From: Xestospongia muta
Taxonomy: Eukaryota > Porifera > Demospongiae > Haplosclerida > Petrosiidae
Reading direction: 5' to 3'
NCBI GenBank assembly: GCA_963693285.1
Contig: OY848918.1
Location: forward strand, 3,787,876-3,851,875
DNA length: 64,000 bases
Shown here: in pieces, positions 11,600-23,518 of the stretch
Layout: the number at the start of each line of letters is the position of its first letter
Numbering within the stretch: position 1 is the first letter of the stretch
Program-made: the position numbers and the translations under genes
The notes under the pieces: model-generated
Database searches by the model: none
Told to the model about the DNA's origin: nothing
Seen by the model: only the letters and a program-made list of their open reading frames with translations

Positions 11600-13527
11600 C
11601 TATAAATACACTGATAAATACACTTTATGATGAATCAGTACACTTAAATTAGCATTTTGTCATTTCAACCATTGTCTTTGTTACCATAATCTCATCAATA
11701 TAATGTAAGCCCAATATTGAGTTACCTCAAAGCCACAACTAGTCTAACTCAATATGTATATAAAGCCAACTAGAAGCCAAAAAATACTCTTTGTAGTTTA
11801 TGTCCAATAACAGAAACAGAAACACAATAACAGAAAATGGTGAAGAGCTGGATACTATTCAACTTAACTAAATGGATTAGTTTCAGTCAAACTAGTATCT
11901 ACTTATAGCTTCAATTGAAGCCATGATCAATTACTATAGCACTGATTTAAACACTCTACAATTAGAGTTGAACAATATAACATAATTAACATTTAGACAA
12001 TTTATATCAATATTGTTGTTATGTTTAAGATATAGTCATCAAATAGTACATTTCCTATATTTGTGGATTTATTTCTATACAATTATTAAATGGTTTGCAC
12101 TGGTTAATAATTATGCTTAAAAAGTAGATAGAACACTCTGTATAGAAGAAATGATAGAACTACACTCACACAATTTATTATCACATCACTAGTATATTTG
12201 TAATGTATTAGCAATAGTTATAGTGTTGATATATTAGAACTAAAACAAAACTATTCTTTTAGGATGGAATAAAACATTATAGTATACTAACTAAAACTAT
12301 AACTGAACTTGACTACTTTAATAATAATATGAAAACTAAAACTAGAACAGAAGGCTTTGTTACCCAAACCAAAACTAATTATATTTTTAAATTTAATTTT
12401 ATTTTGATAACTTTAGTTGTTGACCTTATTAATTGTTCATTGTTTTTTACCCACAAAACATAACAACATATCAAGATCTCCTTACAAGGAACATTTAATT
12501 TGGCCTAAATATTGTAGACAATTTGAATGTTTCTCTTTACAAGTGACTACTTGAGGGACAGTACGTGTTAACAGTAAATAATTAATAATCAAAACAGAAT
12601 ATGTTGTCAACACTTTTCAATGTATTTTAGACATGTAAAGAAGATAAGTGATCATGAATTAGTTAAACAACCAACCAGTTCAAAAGACTTATATACATTA
12701 TATATCTAACTCAGAAGAACAAGGAGATGATAATTTCAAAATGTTTAACACTTAATTATGAGGGACATTATACATTAGTAAGAGAAGGGAAATGTTTCTC
12801 TTCCACTGGGACATCATATTATTATACTAATTACATAACAAATTGTATATATATATATATCCAATATGGTGATAACATTAATATTAATAAACTATAATTG
12901 TTGTTCTTTTGATAACATCAAAGTATAATATGTTATTACATTTGTCATGTAATATAACAGTAGTGATTGTAGTACTCACTACATTATATTAAAACTCACT
13001 AAACTGATGATCCTATATACAATAGTTTATTATCAACACAATTGCTAAAGTTATATATACTTTATTACATTAATATACAGTAATATTATATAACAGCAGT
13101 ATTGAGTCTATATTATGTAGAACTAAAAGAGTATAATTAGAAATAAAATGACAATAATGAACTATTTTGATTTTATAAACCACAATATACCACATTAAAA
13201 ACTGTTAACATTCTCAAGTTAAGAATATCCTCAAAATTGGATAAAATTGATTGTTAATTTAACCAATACATTGTTATATAGATTATATCTATGTAACAAA
13301 TTATTTGATATAATAAAATAAACATCATGTACAGTTTTAATTACTAATGTAATAATGTACTATGGAATTGACTATTCATGTAGCTATCTAATTGTTAGAA
13401 CTATAATGTTAAGATGTTGTTACTATGAAATTCATATATAAATCAACTACAGTGTTATAGTCACATACAGAGTACTAGGACAAACAACCAGTATAATGGT
13501 TGTGGTAGTAGAGTAGGAGTGTCTTGT
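11600..13527. other. Repeat-rich intergenic DNA
   Basis: No exon with family similarity or coding bias. It contains the first copy of a dispersed repeat (11949-12502) and a short (TA)n at 12844-12862. Confidence 0.6.
11949..12502 (+). repeat. Dispersed repeat, copy 1
   Basis: From AACACTCTACAATTAGAGTTG to AAGGAACATTTAATTTG it matches 15788-16246 almost base for base in direct orientation, with a small internal insertion here. No open frame spans it. Type unknown. Confidence 0.8.
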
Positions 13528-15768
13528 GATGTGTACTTACTATTTGTGCCACATTGAGGCATAAAATTTGCAGACACTTAAGACATAACATTAAAAAAGT
13601 TTATATATGGATGCTTTGGGATGTTATGAGAATGTCAATCAATATTGCTCATTAGATCACGACTCTCAGAATAATATTATATGGACATCTATACACACAA
13701 TGTGTTTGTAAAGATTATGATTATTACTATCAGAAATTTCCTATAGTAGTTAACTATCAGTATTATTGTCAGGTTCTATGTTGACTATTATTAACATTAA
13801 TGATATATACCTTATATGGTACATCATTAACTACATTATGATTTAAAAGATTTGCCTAAATGTTTTATGACAATATACTCAGTTTGTAATTACAGTTCAA
13901 ACATTGTCCAAATGTATACAAATTAATTGCATTAAAGTAATGTATATAGCCTTTGGAATACATAGTTTGTGTGTGTAGCTGTCATTAAGTTATTCATATA
14001 TAATATTTACTATCCTTATAATCACTGATATGTGTGGATAAATGTATTATTTATTATATCGGATCTACCTTTGTAGTTTGGGTAGTGTATTTGTCAAGAA
14101 ACAATAATAGCTAAGCTGTTGATACTAACATCATAAGTTGTTAGTTTTTAGTACATTAGCAATGAAACTTTTAGTTTGTTTTGATGTGATTAAAATAATC
14201 TATTTGTCATTATATTTAATAAATACTCCAGTAATATCTAGCATTTACTTAAAATGACTTAACACACATAATAATCGATGGAAGACCAATAAATTGGTCA
14301 TGTGATTCTTTATAATAAGTATTGAATGTCATATGAGATGAGATAGTTATTTTACTTGAAGTTGTTCTTAGAAATAACTAATAAAGACTATGAAGTTATT
14401 TTAAAAGACCTCACAAATTAAAAAGGATTAATTAGAAAAACACTTATTGCTGACTGACTAATTAAGTTGGTCACTTCCTTTAGTAAATTGATTCCACATG
14501 TGTGAGCATTTTTGGAGTGAACTCTAACTCTCAGTGCATAAAAATGGATTAACGTAATAAAAATTGTCACATGTAAGTATCAACTGTTGAGTTTCTTACA
14601 ATATTACACACTCTCTTTACCTGATAGTAAATATACATACTCTTTACTTGATGTTAAGTACACATACTCTTTACCTGATGGTAAATATACTCCCTCTTTA
14701 CTTGATGGTAAATATACATACTCTTTACCTGATGTTCAAGCACACAACACTCTTTACCTGATGGTAAATATACATACTCTTTACCTGATGTTAAGTACGC
14801 ACACTCTTTACCTGATGTTAAGCACACACACTCTTTATCTGATGGTAAATACACTCACTTTGTACCTGATGGTAAATATACTCACTCTTAACTGATGGTA
14901 AATATACATACTTTTTACCTGATGTTAAGTACACACGTTCTTTATCTGATGGTAAATACACACACTCTTTACCTAATGTTAAGTACACACACTCTTTACC
15001 TGATGGTAAGTACACACACTCTTTATCTGATGGTAAATACACTCACTCTGTACCTGATGGTAAATATACTCACTCTTAACTGATGGTAAATACACTCACT
15101 CTGTACCTGATGGTAAATATACTCACTCTTAACTGATGGTAAATACACTCACTCTGTACCTGATGGTAAATATACTCACTCTGTACCTGATGGTAAATAT
15201 ACTCACTCTTTACCTGATGGTAAATGTACTCACTCTTAACTGATGGTAAATATACTCCCTCTTTACCTGATGGTAAGTACACACTGTCTTTTAGACACAA
15301 TAACATAGTCTCATTATAAGAGCTTTTGATTTCCTTTTCAGACTGTTATATTTTACACTAAACAGTTGAAAAACATTGACTCAACTCTGTGAGTGAAAAC
15401 AATGACTACATTTACATGAGTCATAACAAATTTAATTTTATTTGTGTAATGCTAGATATATGTGGACTAAATGTAATATCATTATGTTCACTTGTTCACT
15501 TGATTTAAGGGTGATTGGATGCACCAAACAGATGTATTGCTCACCACAACATCCTCCAGATCAAACACTTATAATAATGGCACTATTCTTTATGTAATAT
15601 CAATTTGTATTATGCTTAACAATCTCAAGAAGAATAACAAGAAGATGAACATTCTCATAATGTCCCAAAACGAAACACTATCTCCCAATATATAAACTTT
15701 TTTATGTTATGTCTTAAGTGTCAGCAAATTTTATGCCTCAATGTGGCACAGATAGTAAGTACACATCA
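13528..15768. mobile_element. Inverted-repeat-bounded segment (putative non-autonomous DNA element)
   Basis: GATGTGTACTTACTATTTGT and the following ~110 bp at 13528-13650 recur inverted at about 15640-15768 (ending ACAAGTACACATC-like, with TGTGCCACATTGAGGC inverted). The 2.2-kb interior has no transposase frame and holds the 27-bp minisatellite array. A clear target-site duplication was not found, so this could also be two independent inverted copies of one small element. Confidence 0.55.
14602..15290. repeat. 27-bp minisatellite, about 25 copies
   Basis: The unit resembles CTCTTTACCTGATGGTAAATATACACA. Because 27 is a multiple of three, several frames stay open (LYLMVNTHT-type nonapeptides on plus, YLPSGKECV on minus), but these are repeat artefacts with no flanking exons. 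Each unit contains TTTACC-TGAT-GGTAAA, a perfect 6-bp inverted repeat. Confidence 0.9.
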
Positions 15769-15787
15769 TTACTGAGTGTACACTAAT

Positions 15788-16246
15788 TTGAACACTCTAT
15801 TATTAGAGTTGAACAATATAACATAATAAACATTTAGACAATTAATATCAATATTGTTGTTGTGTTTAAGATATAGTCATCAGTTAGTACATTTCCTATA
15901 CTTGTGAATTTATTTACAATTTATCACATCACTAGTATATTGGTACTATATTAGCAATAGTTATAGGGTTGATATATTAGAACTAAAACAAAACTATTCC
16001 TTTAGTAAGGAGTAAAACATTTTAGTATACTAATTAAAACTATAACTGAACTTGAGTACTTTAATAATAATATGAAAACTAAGACTAGAACTAAAGGCTT
16101 TGTTACCCAAACCAAAACTAATTATATTTTTAAATTTAATTTTATTTTGATAACTTTATTTGTTGACCTCATTAATTGTTCATTGTTTTTTTACCCACAA
16201 AACCTAACAACATATCAAGATCTCCTTATAAGGAACATTTAATTTG
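15788..16246 (+). repeat. Dispersed repeat, copy 2
   Basis: Direct-orientation partner of 11949-12502, starting only about 20 bp beyond the right inverted repeat of the 13528-15768 segment. Confidence 0.8.
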
Positions 16247-16593
16247 TAGCTACCACTAATTGTAATGACATGTATTGCCCAACATATGAAAATAGGAGTA
16301 TTTTCTAAGTCTAAATATGGCTTTTATCCTGAAAAATCAAAGGAACTCCTTTGTAAAATGTCATACAATATCATTTAATGTTTTTATTAATATTATTTGT
16401 TGCTCGTGATACCATTTTACTTAAACTAAAATTAGAGAAATTAAATTAAAGTTGAGTACTTCATTAGCTAGGTGTCAAGGCTCAATAGAATGATGGCTCT
16501 ACAGATTATGTACACATTTGTTAGGAATAATACATCACCATATTAAAGGCATTAGTAATATCTTGTGTACAATATATAGAGTAACATATGTAC

Positions 16594-16735
16594 ATACATA
16601 TATTATATTATATTATATTATATTATATTATATTATAATTGTATTATATTATATTATAATTATATTATATTATATTATATTATATTATATTATATTATAT
16701 TATATTATATTATATTATATTATATTACATTATAA
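16594..16735. repeat. (ATATT)n pentanucleotide microsatellite
   Basis: Nearly uninterrupted TATTA/ATATT repeats. The open frame across it on the plus strand is a repeat artefact. Confidence 0.9.
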
Positions 16736-17154
16736 TAGATTACATGAGGATAATTCCTATACAGGAGCCAATTCAGTACTCAAACACTGGATCTAGTGTC
16801 ACTGTCATAAGAGATAAAGACTATCTTCTTCTAAATAATTCTGGTTTAGGTATAGTTAGTACTAACTTTACAAAAGATGGTACATCAATAACATCAATAA
16901 CTATTATATACTGTCTCAGGAGACAAATGTTATGGCAAACAAAGTTTACTAGTAAATCAAAATAATTCATTAACAATAACTAAATATCATGTGATGTTGT
17001 TATAATAATTAGTGCAATTAATTATTAATATAATATTACTATAAAAATAAGTATTATATAGACATTAATATTTGTATACATAATTTGATCAAAATAAATT
17101 ACATACAAACTGTATAACAAAATAATAGTTAAATCAACCAATCGATTTTTACAG

Positions 17155-17400
17155 TGGTACTAATATGATATATAGTATGTATATAGTACTGGCTATTAAT
17201 ATGATATATAGTTAGTATACAGTACTGGCTATTAACATGATATATAGTTAGTATATAGTACTGGCTACTAACATGATATATAGTAAGTATAGTGTACTGG
17301 CTGTTAATATGATATATAGTATGTATACAGTACTGGTTAGTAACATGATATATAGTAAGTATACTGTACTGGCTATTAACATGATAGTATATCTAATATG
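17155..17400. repeat. 36-bp minisatellite, about 6-7 copies
   Basis: Unit of the form ATGATATATAGTTAGTATAC plus AGTACTGGCTATTAAC. The last unit runs into the left end of the fold-back element that follows, which itself starts TATACAGTACTGGCTGG. Confidence 0.85.
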
Positions 17401-17423
17401 ATTATCCTAACATATATAGTTAT

Positions 17424-17771
17424 TATACAGTACTGGCTGGTATGAACACAGTAATAAACTGAATTAAACTCCACCTAACATGTCATAAAGGAAACAGTTT
17501 CCTTTGATGTTGATAACTTAGAACAGCTGTATCTATGAGTTGGCTAAATCCTGTTATGATAGTTAATTACATCAGTTACTTCCTAGTATGTTTGTATAGT
17601 ATGTAGTAACAGGAAGTAACTGATGTAATCAACTAGCATAACAGGATTTAGCCAACTCATAGATACAGCTGTTCTAAGTTATCAACATCAAATGAAACTG
17701 TTTCCTTTATGACATGTTAGGTGGAGTTTAATTCAGTTTATTACTGTGTTCATACCAGCCAGTACTGTATA
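17424..17771. mobile_element. Fold-back inverted-repeat element, about 348 bp
   Basis: Two arms of about 155-160 bp are near-perfect reverse complements: TATACAGTACTGGCTGGTAT on the left and ATACCAGCCAGTACTGTATA on the right. Arms meet around CAGTTACTTCCT / AGGAAGTAACTG with a loop of about 30 nt near 17583-17610. It would form a long hairpin. No coding capacity. Part of one arm (ACAGCTGTTCTAAGTTATCA) is repeated just after the right end. Confidence 0.9.
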
Positions 17772-18254
17772 CAGCTGTTCTAAGTTATCAACATTAATTA
17801 AATTGTTTATTTGTTACAAAACATATTTTTTATTAAAGCTATAAAAATAAATGATATATATAACAATCATCTTTTTTCATACACAATGTACATGTTTAAA
17901 AATGTGAGAAAGCATAAAGAAAACAGTTTCATTTGATGTTGATAAGTTACAATTAAAAAATTTTAAAGCATAAATATATAAAAGTAAAAAAACATTTAAA
18001 GTGCCTACCTTAAAATAATTATAATGATCTATTAATTTCTAATTTCTAGTGTTAATAGTTATTATTAATATGTTATATACACTTATTTATCATTTACAGT
18101 TACTAAAACATTTGTACTATTATATAATTTATTTTTCAAAACTTTTGGCTTATCAACATCATATGAAACTGTTTTCTTTATGCTCTCACATTTTAGCTTC
18201 AATGTGCTTATACTAGTGGCACTGTTTGATTTAATTAATTTTAATTTGATCCTG

Positions 18255-18440
18255 AGTTACAAAAAACTACCTATATGTTAACAAAATAGTGGACAGTTTG
18301 AATGGTGGAATAACAGCCACATGTATGGCTTGGGAAAATCTTGTTACGATAACATCAGTCACCACCAGTTGCTACGTACTATAGAGTTCATGCAAACATT
18401 TCAATTTCATTCATATATTAAATGGCAGTGATGAGAGTAC
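18255..18440 (+). repeat. Dispersed repeat family R1, copy 1
   Basis: Shares AAAATAGTGGACAGT, GGCTTGGGAAAATC, TGTTACGATAACATCA and the following stretch with 50705-50940 and 59735-59960. The three copies are in direct orientation and partly degenerate. Internal TTGGCTAAATCCTGTTATGA-like sequence also resembles the arms of the 17424-17771 fold-back, so the family may derive from it. Confidence 0.65.
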
Positions 18441-18604
18441 ACGTTTTGTTGAGTATATGTATATTTAATATTAATATCATATGTAATATTGATCATAACA
18501 TCAATAAAACTCTAAGTAATGTATATGCTATGTTGTAACAGTGATGATAAAGTATGACTGTTTGATATAGTATTATGTACCACATCACAGTAGTGACATT
18601 ATTT

Positions 18605-18745
18605 GTTTATACTAGTCAAACAGGTTATACTTGTTATATTAGTCAAACTGGTCATACTTGTTTATACTAGTTAAACTGGTAATAGAGTTTATACTAGTCA
18701 AACTGATTATACTTGTTTATACTAGTCAAACTGGTCATACCTGTT
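18605..18745. repeat. About 28-bp minisatellite
   Basis: Four to five diverged copies of a TTATACTAGTCAAACTGGTCATACTTG-type unit. Confidence 0.8.
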
Positions 18746-18783
18746 TCAGTTATTGCAATACTGGTCAGACTAGTCATGCATGT

Positions 18784-19070
18784 TACTGAGGGTTCAATAT
18801 TAGATGTTTTACAGTAGTTGATGATATGTCACAATGATAAGAGAGAGAAAGATTAGCACTATGTGGTGATGACCCATTTCCATTATCAAACATCAATGTA
18901 CTGTTATTAGTACATAATGATTGTGATATATTGTCATTAAAAATATTCCAAGATCTACAAAGAGAAATTATAATATAATATAAAGAGATATTACTCACTC
19001 ATTCTTATAACACAACTCATATTGTTCCAATGTTATATTGACTTGACTAAGACTCCAGATATAGTACAAA
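18784..19070 (-). pseudogene. Possible diverged receptor ectodomain exons
   Basis: Two exon-like blocks join in phase: one ending VNITLEQYELCYKNE with donor GA|GTGAGT (about 19070-19000), one starting after TTTGTAG and reading SWNIFNDNISQSLC, then ANLSLSYHCDISSTTVKHL and a stop. The LSYxC...S..V.L pattern resembles the class 1 exon that ends LTLSYNCKSLNSPVELF. No signal peptide or membrane exon adjoins. The assignment is weak; it could be an orphan exon pair. Confidence 0.3.
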
Positions 19071-19127
19071 ATAATGATATAGAAATATGTTTACAAAATA
19101 TATATACTGCTTTTTGATTACCAATTA

Positions 19128-19924
19128 CTATGGAATTGACTGTTCATCTGCTTCATCAAAGACTTCATAGAAAGGACACTTATATTGCTTGTGGGACTGT
19201 CCTGTCCTGTTATAAATTCCATTGTAACAGCATTCATATATAGATCTAGCATCCATGAAATTATTTTTGTCTAACTAAAACAGATGTCAAACAAATTTTT
19301 TATATCTCTGACAATTAACTACATGATTGCCAATTATTAATCAATATATTAATCATGAAAACAGACTACACCATATTGAAAAGTCTCAGGGAGAGAGGTA
19401 ATAGATATGAAAGTACATTTCAGACTTTATATTTGTCTGGACAACTAATACTAAAAATCAATAAACAAAACCAAGCTATATATGCAGTACAACAACCAAT
19501 CAAAATACATCTAAGGAGTCCATAGCAACAGCCAATGAGTTAGCAGGAATAGAGTCCTTGACAGATCACAATTGGTTGAAGTGAGCAAAATTGTTTCAAT
19601 CTTCTAACTAGAGATCTCATCAATAGACATGGCAGACATACAAGTTTATTGAAGGATGACTAATAATCTAGGACTTTGTAATTAGTCAAAGTAAATTAAT
19701 TTAATAAGACAATTACCTAATAATGCTAATAATTCTAATTATACCTGAACAAATCTGTCAGTGTACATAAATGTTAGTACTGTTGCCATGACAACTACAA
19801 CATCACCTCCATATATTACAATGTGACCACATGATTTACTTGATGAATATGTCCAATGACTTCTTGATGAATAAAGTTCATAAAGTTTACCAATATTATC
19901 ATCAGTACATTCCTCTGGTCACCT
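19128..19924 (-). other. Orphan 3' exon pair downstream of gene B
   Basis: An open block (about 19924-19744; TDDNIGKLYELYSSRSHW, then VVVVMATVLTFMYTDRFVQ) ends with donor CAG|GTATAA in phase 0. A 147-nt block 19274-19128 starts after TTTTAG in phase 0 and reads LDKNNFMDARSIYECCYNG to FYEVFDEADEQSIP and stop. Degenerate relatives of the first block follow the tails of N (57360-57560) and J (61860-62075). It may be a further alternative cytoplasmic end or a small separate gene; no family recognised. Confidence 0.35.
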
Positions 19925-20012
19925 TCATACTTGATTTTTAAGTGAAATTTGATTTATAAATTTTTCATGATTGTAATGTCAAATTATATAATGTCAGCTG
20001 TTCTATGTATTA

Positions 20013-20367
20013 TTAATATTTTATCACACCATATGCAGCACATGTGTTCATCTCTAGTTCAGTAGTAGGTAGTGTATTAGTGATCATATCAACATTCTCA
20101 TATTGAGGTATAACTTGATGAGGGATAGTATCTGTTAGTGGATTAACAGGAGATGGTACAGTACCTACAATGTAATAACATGTTATACTCAAGTGAGATC
20201 ATTACTCATTACTATGTATAGAAACACACACACACACACTGTTATTGGTCAATATTATATCATACCATATGCTGCACATGTGTTCATCTCTAGTTCAGTA
20301 GTATGATGGTAATTAGTAATATTCTCATATTGAGGTATACCAGTCATCACTTGATGTTGTACAGTAT
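20013..20367 (-). other. Gene B tandem alternative last exons
   Basis: Proximal exon 20367-20255 (DTVQHQVMTGIPQYENITN ... CAAYGMI) and distal exon 20164-20013 (GTVPSPVNPLTDTVPHQVIP, QYENVDMITNTLP, CAAYGVIKY). Both accept the transmembrane exon in the same phase. The arrangement, including a CA tract between them, copies gene 1. Confidence 0.65.
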
Positions 20368-22258
20368 CTAGTAGTGACTTATATAAGAGAGTGTGTATAT
20401 AAAATGTAGTTAACTGTACCTTGTCTCAGTGACTTAGTTCTTCTTATCCTATACATCATTATAAGTACTAGTATAGTACATACAAGTATTAGAACTGACA
20501 CAACCACTAGACTACCAGTAATACTACCTACAATATGTAGTGACATATTTAGTTAACTAGACTAGAAGTTATCATACTAGTATTACCTATTATTAGATCT
20601 CTTTGAACACTCCTCACTGTAGTAGTAATAATATGAACTCAATTGTTATAATATTAATAATAACTTACTATTATCACAGTCTGTACATAGTGTAGTAGGT
20701 GATGGAGATGATGATATAACATTAGTTATTGATGATAATGTAATAATAACTGTTACACTTGATGTAGTAGTTAGTGTAAGAGTAAGAGGAGGAGATAGTC
20801 CAGTGACTGATTGATTAGTCAGTTTTACAGCATACTCAGTAGTATATGGTACATTGTTATAATCCATATCATAAAATGTCACATTATAGTTACTGGTATA
20901 TATTCCTGTCACACATTTACTAGCAGTACTGGCATTTACTGATCTTCTCACTATGGTAATATTACCACTGTAGTAGTCTGTTATAAGTGAATTATATTCA
21001 ATATAACATCCTTGTGATTGACTACCCTCAAGAAAATAACAAGTAAAACAAACTTGACCAGACTCCTCTGTTAAACTGCCATTTTGTACATCAAATGTAG
21101 CTAATAAAAATATTAATACAATTAATATGATTTAAAAGGCTTACAAAATAGTTCAACTGGTGAATTTAGAGATCTACAGTTGTAACTAAAAGTCAAAACA
21201 ATACTCCATTTTTGTCTGTCAATCTTGTCAATACCTATATTTCCAATGAAATTATTTCCAAAAATATGAAAAATAACGTTTTCATAAATAAATGTAGCTC
21301 CAGTACTATTAGTTAAATTGATAAATACTAATGATGGCTGTAGCAAATACACAGTCTAGACAGAATGTATGTAAAATTAGATGATAATTATATAAGAGAA
21401 GTTATCATACCTCCACAATATAACTGACCAAATATGTGTCATTTAATAATCTTTTAGGAATCACATCATAGTTAGTAATTCTATCTATTAGCGTCAAGTA
21501 GTTGACAAATTAAAATGTCTACATCATTTACCTTCTGGTACTATAACTGATGTAGTACTTATCTCTCCTTCTCCAGCTGAGTTATTACCAGCTACACCAA
21601 TTGTATAGTTACCAAATTGACTGGGACAGTACTGCCACGTTGTAGAAGATGTAGTGTTCTTTGTAACTAGTTCTCCTCCATAAGTAACCTTGATGATATA
21701 ACCAGGTATGGATACCAGAGAGAAGGAAGGAGACCAGGAACAGTTTATATACTGACTGTGTACATGACATACCAAGTTATTGACAGCAGCTAGTTCACCT
21801 AATGAGAGGAGATATAATGACATATATTAGAGAGTGTGTTACCTTGTATTCTCAGAGTAGCACTATCAAAGTTGTTATAAAGACTGTCATTGACAAATCC
21901 AAAAGCATTACATGTCACTACTGTATTGTTATATTGAGGATATCCAGGTATAGTAAGACTGGAGTTAGGTGATCCTGCTCCATTTGTAACAATACCAAGT
22001 TGAATAATATTATCATTATTAGAAATTGTTTCATTAACAAGCCAAGTAACAGTCACACCAGTATGATCCACTGAACATTGGTAATGTGCTAGTTGATAGA
22101 CTCCAATGTTAGGAGATGGAATAAATATGAAATGAACAGCTATATAATAAAACTAAATAAAATAGTACATTAGTTATTAATATAATCATACCTGTACATT
22201 TTAATATAATAGATACTAACAATATCAGTAGTAGCCATGTTGTCTTCACTAAATCCAT
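20013..22258 (-). CDS. Gene B: class 1 Ig-FN3 receptor, YENI/YENV tails
   Basis: Type I membrane protein, about 545 aa (distal tail) or 532 aa (proximal). Exons: 22258-22192 signal peptide MDLVKTTWLLLILLVSIILK; 22139-21843 Ig (Cys in HYQCSVD and VVTCNAFG, Trp in VTVTWLV); 21798-21532 FN3 (NCSWSPSFS, YCPSQFGNY); 21484-21411; 21355-21145 (LTFSYNCRSLNSPVELF); 21100-20669 cysteine-rich module (CFTCYFLEG, QGCYIEY, KCVTGIY) then a Ser/Thr stalk; 20616-20587 microexon; 20527-20420 transmembrane helix with RIRRTK stop-transfer; last exon 20367-20255 or 20164-20013. Every junction is in phase and there is no internal stop. The tails carry QYENI or QYENV and AYGM/AYGVI. Many N-glycosylation sequons fit a surface ectodomain. 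Receptor role is inferred; no ligand is known. Confidence 0.8.
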
Positions 22259-22440
22259 ACTGAGTTTATCATTACATCATTATTACATCACTACATATTA
22301 TAGTAACATACTGATAGCAGTTAGTAATATAGTATATATTATATTAAAAGTTGACATAATGATTTTGTAGTATAGTAGTTTGTGTGGTATATATTTTATT
22401 TAGTCCATCTTGCTATTATATTATGTTATATTTATGTTTT
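22259..22440 (-). promoter_or_regulatory. Conserved 5' flank of receptor genes (gene B)
   Basis: Block just upstream of the signal-peptide ATG: TGAGTTTATCATTACATCAT, then TATAGTAACATACTGATA, TAGTATATATTATATTAAAA and TTGTGTAGTATATATTTTAT. The same block precedes C, N, the D relic, and the signal-peptide remnants of F and G. A promoter role is inferred from position and conservation. Confidence 0.45.
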
Positions 22441-22445
22441 ATCAA

Positions 22446-23518
22446 TTGTTATTAATATGTATAATAACAATCTTGAGAGATATCTTAAAGGATAATAAAC
22501 AGTTTCAGTTTGAGTTAAGAATCTGCTGTGTGTTAATACAACCACACCCCAGGAGTGACCCATCCAAGTGTTAACATTGTTTAACAAAGAGATTAAATAG
22601 ATTTAAATTGAAAGGTTATCTTTAATAATATTGACAAATGTATTAGGTCAGGTCAAATGTTTAAACTACAACAAGTTGATGACATTGTTCATTTGCTCCA
22701 GTCCATGTTCTCCTGTCCCACCCTCCACCTGCCTCTTCTATGTGTACAAGGATTTTAAGCAGTTTACAGTCAAAGGAAAATTCATTGCAAACACTATATA
22801 TAGCTAATATACAAAATATATAAGCATAATTCACTACCACATATTATAAATGAGCCAGCACTGAAATAAGTAGACAGCTTTGACTTCATATTACAATATG
22901 ATAATTAATATAGATGGTATATATCATTCTTGACAATCAGGTTTATTGTTTGTTTTAATCAAACACTCTATTATTAATTGTCAAAGCTACTTGTTAGAAT
23001 GCTGTCTAATCCATGAGGGAAATTATGACAAGAATGAATCCATTAGCTAAGATATTTGTACACTCCCTCATCAATGTAATAACATCAATGTAATAACATT
23101 ACAATTTATTTACACATGATAAAATAATTATCTATGAATATATATTTGATGATCTATCTAGTATCAATGAGGGAATGTACAAGTACAATATCTTAATTGA
23201 GATGTTATATATTGTACTTCCGAATTACCATCCAATAACTGACTAAGTTATACTCTCATAATTAATTGAGATGTTACTTGTAATTGTCCTAATTGTATGA
23301 GAGGGTGTACAAATACATTATCTTAATTGAAATAGTAGTTGTTATTATCATAATATTTTCTAATGTACAAAAGTAAGTTATGGCAGGCATTCTACTCGGA
23401 AACCAATGATGAAGTAAGAACTTGTTAAAATTTAAAAGAAGTATATGGAGTCAAGTCTCATAATTATTAAGATATTATTAATAGCATATAGACAATGATA
23501 AAACACATCTTACTAGAT
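22446..23518. other. Intergenic, nothing recognised
   Basis: AT-rich DNA between the gene B promoter and the SRCR gene. It has internally repeated TTAATTGAGATGTTA-type phrases (about 23195-23330) but no exon. Confidence 0.55.

Noticed and set aside
14587..15306. Several open frames on both strands across the 27-bp repeat
   Set aside because: The unit length is a multiple of three, so frames stay open without selection; no signal, domain or splice continuity.
16518..16965. Plus-strand frames around the ATATT repeat (NNSGLGIVSTNFTKDG)
   Set aside because: Partly translated microsatellite; the non-repeat part has weak matches near 59040 and 59620 but no exon structure could be defined.
20225..20240. 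CA tract as a functional splicing element between alternative last exons
   Set aside because: CA repeats can regulate splicing, but the tract length varies among paralogues and it may simply be hitch-hiking; not claimed without RNA data.
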